From Alphaproteobacteria bacterium (GTDB taxonomy: Bacteria; Pseudomonadota; Alphaproteobacteria; ATCC43930; CGMCC-115725), in the NCBI GenBank assembly GCA_030039975.1, contig JASHUO010000115.1, positions 1 to 5,628 on the forward strand: 5,628 nucleotides of DNA, given 5' to 3'. Below the pieces are notes generated by a model that saw nothing but the letters and a program-made list of their open reading frames with translations, was not told the origin of the DNA and made no database searches. Made by a program: the position numbers and the translations under genes. This document shows positions 1-4,767 of this stretch, piece by piece. Position 1 is the stretch's first letter. Every line of letters starts with the position of its first letter.

Positions 1-63
1 AGACCCCGCAAAGGGCCTAACGGTTTTCGAGACCGCCCCGATCGACCACTCCGGCACCTCTCC
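1..63 (-). tRNA. tRNA-Ser (anticodon CGA), 3' part cut by window edge
   Basis: Read on the minus strand, this begins with a 7-base acceptor strand GGAGAGG (63-57), then TG, a D-arm with stem CCG/CGG, and an anticodon arm GCGGT-CTCGAAA-ACCGT (36-20). The loop places CGA (29-27) at positions 34-36, which reads the serine codon UCG. After the anticodon arm comes the start of a long variable arm (TAGGCCCTTTGCGGGGTCT), typical of class II serine tRNAs. The rest of the variable arm, the T-arm and the 3' acceptor strand lie outside the window, so acceptor pairing cannot be checked. The sequence pattern is very close to alphaproteobacterial serine tRNAs. UCG is a common serine codon in GC-rich genomes. 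I see no convincing promoter in the 71 bases between it and the upstream small gene, so co-transcription with that gene or a degenerate promoter are both possible. Confidence 0.93.
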
Positions 64-134
64 GCGAGGCGGCGCGATCAAAAGGCGCGGGCATTGCACC
101 CGGCGCCGGTCGACGCAAGGGGCCGGAGCCTAAC

Positions 135-308
135 CTAAGGCCTTTCCTGCCGCAACCCGCCGCGCGGCCGCTGCGTCACCGGCACCGGCCGCGTCGCCGG
201 GCCGGCGCCATAGGGACAGCGCTCGTTGAGCGCCTCGATGCCGGCGACGATGGCCGCGGCAGCGAGAACCGACATGACATAGCCGCCCATCTGCAACAGC
301 GCTTCCAT
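135..308 (-). CDS. Small single-span membrane protein, function unknown
   Basis: This is a 57-residue protein that I do not recognise. It starts MEALLQMGGYVMSVL and has one hydrophobic segment at about residues 9-27 (GYVMSVLAAAAIVAGIEAL), with a single cysteine (residue 31) just after it. The tail is rich in proline and arginine, roughly residues 32-57, ending GGLRQERP. Positive charge is concentrated after the hydrophobic stretch, which by the positive-inside rule suggests the C-terminus is cytoplasmic. The ATG at 308-306 is chosen because GGGAGG (319-314) lies 5 bases upstream; in-frame upstream starts, such as the TTG at 362, lack a ribosome binding site. The stop is TAG at 137-135. The gene sits between rplU (divergent) and tRNA-Ser (same strand). 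The sequence does not fit CcmD or another small haem-export subunit well. Coding status rests on the ribosome binding site and the coherent hydrophobic segment, not on homology. Confidence 0.62.
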   Translation of the reverse strand: MEALLQMGGYVMSVLAAAAIVAGIEALNERCPYGAGPATRPVPVTQRPRGGLRQERP

Positions 309-313
309 CTGAG

Positions 314-319
314 CCTCCC
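314..319 (-). promoter_or_regulatory. Strong Shine-Dalgarno site of the small membrane protein gene
   Basis: On the minus strand GGGAGG is followed by the 5-base spacer CTCAG and then ATG at 308. This near-perfect match at ideal spacing is the main reason for placing the start at 308. Confidence 0.75.
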
Positions 320-344
320 ACGCGGCCGAATAAATCGGAACAAG

Positions 345-393
345 AGACGAGGAGCGATCCAAGTTTTGTTCTCGCGAACATTGAGCCTCGTCT
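345..393 (-). repeat. Inverted repeat enclosing a GNRA-loop hairpin upstream of the small gene
   Basis: AGACGAGG at 345-352 is the reverse complement of CCTCGTCT at 386-393, giving an 8-bp stem with a 33-base interior. Inside lies TGTTC-GCGA-GAACA (380-367 on the minus strand), a 5-bp stem closed by a GCGA tetraloop. Both could form in a leader transcript of the small gene if transcription starts upstream of 393. The inner GTTC/GAAC dyad could equally be a protein operator. The pairing is directly visible; any function is inference. Confidence 0.4.
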
Positions 394-408
394 GGGAGGA
401 CCCGTCAA
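380..408 (-). promoter_or_regulatory. Weak candidate promoter for the small membrane protein gene
   Basis: On the minus strand TTGACG (408-403), within CTTGACGGG, resembles an alphaproteobacterial -35 element. A 17-base spacer leads to CTCAAT (385-380), a poor -10 element matching TATAAT at only three of six positions. Transcription would begin near 373. The -35 match and spacing are good, the -10 is not, so this is tentative. Confidence 0.3.
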
Positions 409-489
409 GCATGTCCGGATAAGGCCACACAAGCCCAAGTATTCGCAGGATTACCGCGGGGATTTATTAAGAATTTTAGTGAAACCAAC

Positions 490-533
490 CGCCGGCCGCA
501 GCGCCGGAGGCCGGCGCGGGGCCGGGTTCCGGC
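490..533. repeat. Cluster of GC-rich dyads upstream of the rplU promoter
   Basis: CGCCGGCC (490-497) and GGCCGGCG (509-516) form a perfect 8-bp inverted repeat with an 11-base loop. GCCGG-GTT-CCGGC (521-533) forms a second, smaller dyad. Neither is followed by a T-run on either strand, so they are not standard intrinsic terminators. They may be chance structures in GC-rich DNA or a barrier between divergent transcription units. Confidence 0.4.
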
Positions 534-540
534 AAGCCGG

Positions 541-568
541 TTGACAGCGGCGGCGTCCTGGCTATAGT
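541..568 (+). promoter_or_regulatory. Sigma-70 type promoter of the rplU-rpmA operon
   Basis: TTGACA (541-546) is a perfect -35 hexamer. After a 16-base spacer, TATAGT (563-568) matches the -10 consensus at five of six positions and is preceded by GC, giving the CTATA form common in alphaproteobacteria. Transcription should begin near 575, leaving a leader of about 53 bases before rplU. This is the strongest promoter visible in the window, as expected for ribosomal protein genes. Confidence 0.82.
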
Positions 569-578
569 GCGCCTCCTT

Positions 579-600
579 CGGACGGGGTTTCGCCCGTCCG
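579..600 (+). promoter_or_regulatory. Hairpin in the rplU leader
   Basis: CGGACGGG (579-586) pairs perfectly with CCCGTCCG (593-600) across a 6-base loop GTTTCG, forming an 8-bp stem that starts about 4 bases after the predicted transcription start. No T-run follows at once, so it is not a classical terminator; the next bases are TTCGATTTTC. In other bacteria (for example the L21 leader of Bacillus) L21 operons carry structured leaders used for autoregulation. Whether this stem binds L21 or simply stabilises the 5' end is not known. Confidence 0.5.
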
Positions 601-627
601 TTCGATTTTCAGCGCAAAGCACCGCTC

Positions 628-936
628 ATGTTCGCAGTGATCCGCACCGGCGGCAAACAGTACACAGTCGCCAAAGACGACGTCATCACCGTCGAGAAGC
701 TCGCCGGCGAGCCTGGCGCCACGCTCACCCTCGAGGATGTGCTCCTCGTCGGCGAGGGCCCCGAGGCCAAGACGAAGCCGGCTGGCGCCCAGGTCACCGC
801 CGAGGTGGTGCGCCAGATCAAGGGCGACAAGGTGCTGATCTTCAAGAAGCGGCGGCGGCACAATTACCGCCGCAAGAACGGCCACCGGCAGCCCTTGACG
901 GTGCTGCGCGTCACCGGTATCAGCACCGGTCGGTAA
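628..936 (+). CDS. rplU: 50S ribosomal protein L21
   Basis: L21 is a 23S rRNA-binding protein of the large ribosomal subunit. The 102-residue product has the family's usual length. It begins MFAVIRTGGKQYTV, with the conserved GGKQY at residues 8-12, and carries the basic signature KKRRRHNYRRKNGHRQ at about 73-88, followed by PLTVLRVTGI. The ATG at 628 gives the standard L21 N-terminus. Upstream of it (CAAAGCACCGCTC) there is no clear Shine-Dalgarno sequence, unusual for a highly expressed ribosomal gene and possibly linked to the leader hairpin. It is the first gene of an operon with rpmA, driven by the promoter at 541-568. The stop TAA (934-936) overlaps the Shine-Dalgarno site of rpmA, which suggests coupled translation of L21 and L27. 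Confidence 0.97.
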   Translation: MFAVIRTGGKQYTVAKDDVITVEKLAGEPGATLTLEDVLLVGEGPEAKTKPAGAQVTAEVVRQIKGDKVLIFKKRRRHNYRRKNGHRQPLTVLRVTGISTGR

Positions 937-940
937 GGAG
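935..940 (+). promoter_or_regulatory. Shine-Dalgarno site of rpmA overlapping the rplU stop
   Basis: AAGGAG lies 7 bases before the rpmA ATG at 948, and its first two bases are part of the rplU TAA stop. Ribosomes finishing rplU are thus delivered onto a strong initiation site, in contrast to rplU itself, which lacks one. Confidence 0.8.
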
Positions 941-947
941 AAAGGCG

Positions 948-1220
948 ATGGCGCATAAGAAAGCAGGCGGCTCTTCGCGCAACGGGCGCGACAGCGCCGG
1001 CCGCCGTCTCGGCGTCAAGAAGTTCGGCGGCGAAAGCGTGCTGGCCGGTAACATCCTCGTCCGCCAGCGCGGCACCAAGTATCACCCGGGCGACAATGTC
1101 GACATGGGGCGCGACCACACCCTCTTCTCGAAGGTCGACGGCCAGGTGGTGTTCCATACCTCGACGGGCGGGCGCACCTATGTTTCCGTGGCGCCGCTGC
1201 CGGCGGAGGCCGCGGAATAG
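948..1220 (+). CDS. rpmA: 50S ribosomal protein L27
   Basis: L27 is the large-subunit protein whose N-terminal tail reaches the peptidyl transferase centre and helps position tRNA. The 90-residue product begins MAHKKAGGSSRNGRDS, the canonical L27 start, with no cleavable N-terminal extension of the kind found in Firmicutes. Family motifs are visible at GGSSRNGRDS (7-16), RLGVKKFGGE (20-29), GNILVRQRGTKYHPG (34-48), and a C-terminal part with TLFSKVDGQVVF (58-69). The ATG at 948 has AAGGAG 7 bases upstream. An upstream extension of the same frame from about 567 runs through rplU in another frame and is not coding. The gene is followed within 45 bases by an intrinsic terminator, marking the end of the main ribosomal transcript. 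In some alphaproteobacteria an acetyltransferase gene lies between rpmA and obg; there is no room for one here. Confidence 0.97.
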   Translation: MAHKKAGGSSRNGRDSAGRRLGVKKFGGESVLAGNILVRQRGTKYHPGDNVDMGRDHTLFSKVDGQVVFHTSTGGRTYVSVAPLPAEAAE

Positions 1221-1261
1221 GTCGTTCCACCCGGCGCCGTCGCGCCAGCAGCGAGAGCTCC

Positions 1262-1290
1262 AAGGGGGAATGGCCGCATTCCCCCTTTTT
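1262..1290 (+). terminator. Intrinsic terminator after rpmA
   Basis: AAGGGGGAAT (1262-1271) pairs perfectly with ATTCCCCCTT (1278-1287). The inner G1272-C1277 can extend this to an 11-bp stem around the tetraloop GCCG. A T-run (1286-1290) overlaps and follows the 3' arm. This is a textbook rho-independent terminator for rightward transcription. It lies between rpmA and obg, with its end only 17 bases before the obg start codon. No T-run of useful length is present for leftward transcription. Confidence 0.9.
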
Positions 1291-1307
1291 CATTGGGCCA
1301 GAGGCGG

Positions 1308-2342
1308 ATGAAGTTCCTCGACGAAGCCAAGATCTATGTGAGGAGCGGCGATGGCGGCGCCGGCGCGGTGAGCTTTCGGCGCGAGAAGTTCATCGAGTTC
1401 GGCGGACCCGATGGCGGCGATGGCGGCCGCGGCGGCGATGTGATCGTCGAAGCGGCGGCGAACCTCAACACCCTCATCGACTACCGCTATCAGCAGCATT
1501 TCAAGGCGGAGAAAGGCCATCACGGCATGGGCGCCAACCGCAGCGGCGGCGCCGGCGCCGATATCGTGTTGCGCGTGCCCGTCGGCACCGAGATCCGCGA
1601 CGAGACGAATGAGCAGGTGCTGCTCGACCTCACCCGCGCCGGCGAGCGGCATGTGCTGCTGAAGGGCGGCGATGGCGGCTTCGGCAATACGCATTACAAG
1701 AGCTCGACCAACCGCGCGCCGCGCCGCGCCGATGCCGGGTGGCCCGGCGAGGAGCGCTGGATCTGGCTGCGCTTGAAGTTGATCGCCGATGCCGGGCTGG
1801 TCGGGCTGCCCAATGCCGGGAAATCGACCTTCCTTGCCGCCAGCTCGCGCGCCAAGCCCAAGATCGCCGATTACCCCTTCACCACCCTGCGGCCGCAGCT
1901 CGGCGTCGTCGCCGCCCATGGCGAGGAGTTCGTCATCGCCGATCTGCCCGGGCTCATCGAAGGTGCCAGCGAGGGTGCGGGGCTCGGCCATCGCTTCCTC
2001 GGCCATGTCGAGCGCTGCGCCGTGATCCTGCATCTCGTCGACGCCACCGAGGCGGATGTCGTCGGCAATTACCGCAAGATCCGCCGCGAGCTCGCGGCCT
2101 ATGGCCACGGCCTCGCCGAGAAGCCGGAGATCATCGGCCTCAACAAGGCCGATGCGGTGCCGGTCGAAGAGCTGGCGAAGAAGCGCCAGAAGCTGAAGCG
2201 TGCGGCAAAGCAGCCGGTGCTGGCGCTGTCGGGCGCGACGGGGAAGGGCGTGCCGGAAACCCTCGCGGCGCTGTTCGACATCATCACGGACGCGCGCGCG
2301 AAGGCGGCGGCTGCCAGCACTGCGGCGGAGCCGGTGCCGTGA
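1308..2342 (+). CDS. obg: GTPase Obg (CgtA), ribosome assembly
   Basis: Obg is an essential GTPase that associates with the 50S subunit and acts in late ribosome assembly and stress signalling. The 344-residue protein starts MKFLDEAKIYVRSGDGG, the canonical Obg N-terminus. A TTG 15 bases upstream is in frame but gives no family sequence. The glycine-rich Obg fold covers about 1-158, with DGG and GGDGG repeats. The G domain follows: G1 GLPNAGKST (166-174), G2 threonines in PFTTL (190-194), G3 DLPG (212-215), G4 NKAD (279-282), and G5-like LSGATGKG (307-314). The C-terminal OCT domain of longer homologues such as E. coli ObgE is absent; the protein ends in a short Ala-rich tail, as in many alphaproteobacteria. 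AGAGG (1300-1304) is a close, slightly short-spaced ribosome binding site. The gene follows the rpmA terminator and overlaps proB by four bases. Confidence 0.97.
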   Translation: MKFLDEAKIYVRSGDGGAGAVSFRREKFIEFGGPDGGDGGRGGDVIVEAAANLNTLIDYRYQQHFKAEKGHHGMGANRSGGAGADIVLRVPVGTEIRDETNEQVLLDLTRAGERHVLLKGGDGGFGNTHYKSSTNRAPRRADAGWPGEERWIWLRLKLIADAGLVGLPNAGKSTFLAASSRAKPKIADYPFTTLRPQLGVVAAHGEEFVIADLPGLIEGASEGAGLGHRFLGHVERCAVILHLVDATEADVVGNYRKIRRELAAYGHGLAEKPEIIGLNKADAVPVEELAKKRQKLKRAAKQPVLALSGATGKGVPETLAALFDIITDARAKAAAASTAAEPVP

Positions 2343-3454
2343 GCCACGACCTTGCCAGCGCGCGCCGGCTCATCGTCAAGATCGGCTCGGCGCTGCTGGT
2401 CGACGACGCCAGCGGCGATATCCGCCGCACCTGGCTGCAGGCGCTCAGCGAGGATCTTGCCCGCTGCCGCGGGCGCGGCCAGGAGGTGCTCATCGTCTCC
2501 TCGGGCGCGATTGCCGTCGGGCGCCGCCATCTCGGCCTCACCGGCCGCGCCCTGAAGCTCGAGGAGAAGCAGGCCGCAGCCGCCACCGGCCAGATTCGCC
2601 TCGCCCATGCCTATCAGGAGGCGCTGGCCAAGCACGGCCTCAGCGTCGCGCAGATCCTGCTCACCCCCGAGGATACCGAGGAGCGCCGGCGGCATTTGAA
2701 TGCGCGCGCCACTTTGGAGCAGCTTCTGGCGCTGGGCGCGGTGCCGGTGATCAACGAGAACGACACGGTGGCCACCACCGAGATTCGCTTCGGCGACAAT
2801 GACCGCCTCGCCGCGCGGGTCGCGCAGATGATCAGCGCCGACACGCTGGTACTGCTCTCCGACATCGACGGGCTCTATACCGCCGATCCGCGCAAGGATG
2901 CCGCGGCGCGCCATATCCCTGAGGTGCGCGAGCTGACGCCGGCGATCGAGGCGATGGGCGGTGCGGCGCCGCAGGGCTACAGCTCCGGCGGCATGGTGAC
3001 GAAGCTCGCCGCGGCGCGCATCGCGCTCGCCGCGGGCTGCCGCATGGTGATCGCCGAGGGGCATGGCCTCCATCCGCTCGCCGCCATCGAACAGGGCGCG
3101 CGGTGCACCTGGTTCCTGCCCGCGGCCGAGCCGCGCACCGCCAGGAAGCGCTGGATCGCCGGCACGCTCAACCCGATGGGCGCGCTGGTCGTCGATGACG
3201 GCGCGGCGGCGGCGCTGAAGCGCGGCACCAGCCTGTTGCCGGCGGGCGTCGTCGCCGTCGAGGGCAGCTTCGAGCGCGGCGATGCCATCATCGTGCGCAA
3301 CGGCGATGGCCGCGAGGTGGCGCGCGGACTTTCCGCCTATTCCAGCGCCGATGCCCGCGCCATTGCCGGCCATAAAAGCGGTGAAATCGAAGCCATCCTC
3401 GGCTACCGTGGGCGCCACGAGATGATCCATCGCGACGATCTGGTGGTGGTCTGA
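2339..3454 (+). CDS. proB: Glutamate 5-kinase
   Basis: ProB phosphorylates L-glutamate with ATP to gamma-glutamyl phosphate, the first and usually proline-inhibited step of proline synthesis. The 371-residue protein has an amino acid kinase domain (about 8-250) and a C-terminal PUA domain (about 275-371), the two-domain bacterial form. Visible motifs are VKIGSALL (13-20), SSGAIAVG (54-61), INENDTV (138-144), FGDNDRLAARVA (151-162), LLSDIDGLYTADP (172-184), and SSGGMVTKLAAA (215-226). The GTG at 2339 is chosen because it gives the expected short lead-in to the kinase core, forms a GTGA overlap with the obg stop, and has GGAG (2327-2330) 8 bases upstream. No better start lies before the kinase core, and the frame further upstream runs inside obg. 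Translation is probably coupled to obg. The stop is one base before proA. Confidence 0.96.
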   Translation: MSHDLASARRLIVKIGSALLVDDASGDIRRTWLQALSEDLARCRGRGQEVLIVSSGAIAVGRRHLGLTGRALKLEEKQAAAATGQIRLAHAYQEALAKHGLSVAQILLTPEDTEERRRHLNARATLEQLLALGAVPVINENDTVATTEIRFGDNDRLAARVAQMISADTLVLLSDIDGLYTADPRKDAAARHIPEVRELTPAIEAMGGAAPQGYSSGGMVTKLAAARIALAAGCRMVIAEGHGLHPLAAIEQGARCTWFLPAAEPRTARKRWIAGTLNPMGALVVDDGAAAALKRGTSLLPAGVVAVEGSFERGDAIIVRNGDGREVARGLSAYSSADARAIAGHKSGEIEAILGYRGRHEMIHRDDLVVV

Positions 3455-3455
3455 G

Positions 3456-4733
3456 ATGCCGGCGCTCGACTCGACCAACGATCTCTATGCCGAGATGCGC
3501 GGCATCGGCGCGGCAGCGCGCCGCGCCGCAGCGCTGATGGCACAAGCGCCGGCGGAGCGCAAGACCGCGGCGCTGCAGGCGGCGGCGGCCGAGATCCGCG
3601 CACGGCGGCAGGAGATCCTCGCGGCCAATGCGCAAGATCTCGCCGAGGCGGGCCAACACGGGCTGTCGCCGGCGATGGTCGATCGCCTGATGCTCGATGA
3701 CAAGCGCATCGACGCGATGGCGGCGGGGCTCGATGACGTGGCGGCGCTGCCCGATCCTGTCGGCAAAGTCCTGGCGCGCTGGACGCGGCCCAACGGGCTC
3801 GAGATCGCGCGCGTCAGCGTGCCGCTGGGTGTCATCGGCATCATCTATGAATCGCGACCCAACGTCACCGCCGATGCCGGCGGCCTCTCCTTGCGCGCCG
3901 GCAATGCCGCGATCCTGCGCGGCGGCTCCGAGAGCTTCCATTCCTCGCGCGCCATTGCCGCCGCGGTGCGGCGCGGGCTGGAGCAGGCGGGGCTCCCCGC
4001 CAACGCGGTGCAGCTCGTGCCGACGCGCGACCGCGCCGCGGTCGGGATGATGCTGACGCTCACCGAATTCATCGACATCATCGTGCCGCGCGGCGGCCGC
4101 TCGCTGATCGAGCGGGTGCAGCGCGAGAGCCGCATGCCGGTCATCGCCCATCTCGAAGGCGTCTGCCACGTCTATGTCGATCGCGCCGCCGAGCTCGACA
4201 AGGCGCGCCGCATCGTCGTGAACGCCAAGATGCGCCGCACCGGGGTCTGCGGCGCCGCCGAAACGCTGCTCGTCGATCGCGCGGTGGCGCAACAATACCT
4301 GCCGCCGATCCTCGCCGATCTGCATGGCGCGGGCTGCGAGATCCGCGGCGATGCGGCGGTGCAGGCGCTCGACGCGCAAGCGGTTCCGGCGAGCGAAGCG
4401 GATTGGAGCGCGGAATATCTCGACGCCATCCTCGCCGTCGGCATCGTCGACGGCGTTGACGCCGCGATCGAGCATATCAACCGCTATGGCTCGCATCACA
4501 CCGACGCCATCGTCACCGAGGACAAAGCGACGGCCGAGCGCTTCCTCGCCGAGGTCGACAGCGCGATCGTGCTGCAGAACGCCTCGACGCAATTCGCCGA
4601 TGGCGGCGAGTTCGGCATGGGCGCCGAGATCGGCATCTCGACCGGGCGGCTGCCGCCACGCGGCCCGGTCGGCGCCGAGCAGCTCGTCAGCTACAAATAC
4701 GTCGTCCGCGGCAACGGCCAGGTCAGGCCTTAA
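3456..4733 (+). CDS. proA: Glutamate-5-semialdehyde dehydrogenase (gamma-glutamyl phosphate reductase)
   Basis: ProA reduces the ProB product, gamma-glutamyl phosphate, with NADPH to glutamate semialdehyde, which cyclises to pyrroline-5-carboxylate. The 425-residue protein is close to the family's usual length (about 417). Motifs in order are VPLGVIGIIYESRPNVTADA (122-141), GNAAILRGGSES (149-160), VPRGGRSLIERV (210-221), the active-site segment RTGVCGAAETLLV with catalytic cysteine C265, and the C-terminal FGMGAEIGISTGRLPPRGPVG (386-405 or so). The ATG at 3456 starts one base after the proB stop (TGAGATG) with only a weak GGTGGT-type binding site, so translation probably depends on ribosomes ending proB. 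An internal ATG at residue 14 is possible but less economical. In many alphaproteobacteria nadD follows; here the next gene is convergent. Confidence 0.97.
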   Translation: MPALDSTNDLYAEMRGIGAAARRAAALMAQAPAERKTAALQAAAAEIRARRQEILAANAQDLAEAGQHGLSPAMVDRLMLDDKRIDAMAAGLDDVAALPDPVGKVLARWTRPNGLEIARVSVPLGVIGIIYESRPNVTADAGGLSLRAGNAAILRGGSESFHSSRAIAAAVRRGLEQAGLPANAVQLVPTRDRAAVGMMLTLTEFIDIIVPRGGRSLIERVQRESRMPVIAHLEGVCHVYVDRAAELDKARRIVVNAKMRRTGVCGAAETLLVDRAVAQQYLPPILADLHGAGCEIRGDAAVQALDAQAVPASEADWSAEYLDAILAVGIVDGVDAAIEHINRYGSHHTDAIVTEDKATAERFLAEVDSAIVLQNASTQFADGGEFGMGAEIGISTGRLPPRGPVGAEQLVSYKYVVRGNGQVRP

Positions 4734-4767
4734 CAGCGCCGCCCGGCTCGGCAAGACCAGCCATCAC

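Larger units (their letters stand above)
309..627. other. Divergent intergenic region between the small gene and rplU
   Basis: This 319-base stretch has no convincing gene; open frames reading into it from the small gene lack ribosome binding sites. From left to right it holds the small gene's Shine-Dalgarno site, an 8-bp inverted repeat (345-352 with 386-393) enclosing a short hairpin, a weak minus-strand promoter candidate (380-408), an AT-rich patch (about 461-480), GC-rich dyads (490-533), and the rplU promoter and leader (541-627). Confidence 0.7.

Noticed and set aside
100..109. Palindrome CCGGCGCCGG between the small gene and tRNA-Ser as a terminator
   Set aside because: It is only 10 bases, would leave no loop, and has no T-run after it. 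It is a common chance word in GC-rich DNA.
309..362. Longer version of the small membrane protein starting at TTG 362
   Set aside because: There is no ribosome binding site before 362, whereas GGGAGG sits 5 bases before the ATG at 308. The extra residues are not hydrophobic and add nothing recognisable.
366..381. LexA (SOS) box of the alphaproteobacterial GTTC-N7-GTTC type
   Set aside because: The sequence is GTTC-N4-GAAC, an inverted rather than direct repeat, with wrong spacing. A shifted GAAC-N7 reading gives GGAT at the second half-site.
567..947. Upstream extension of rpmA through rplU
   Set aside because: It is an out-of-frame reading of rplU. The canonical L27 start with AAGGAG is at 948.
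1348..1440. GATGGCGGC repeats early in obg as a DNA repeat element
   Set aside because: They encode the glycine-rich DGG motifs of the Obg fold, which are conserved at protein level across the family.
1739..2338. In-frame upstream extension of proB through obg
   Set aside because: The extension is obg read in another frame. The ProB family start and the GTGA junction put the true start at 2339.
2099..3478. Long antisense open frame (459 codons) across proB
   Set aside because: It lies opposite clearly conserved proB, and its low-complexity Ala/Arg/Gly/Asp-rich translation is typical of GC-rich shadow frames. There is no family motif or ribosome binding site.
3288..4754. Long antisense open frame (488 codons) across proA
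   Set aside because: It mirrors the codons of proA, with Arg/Ala/Asp-rich composition and no recognisable domain. It is explained by high GC at third positions.
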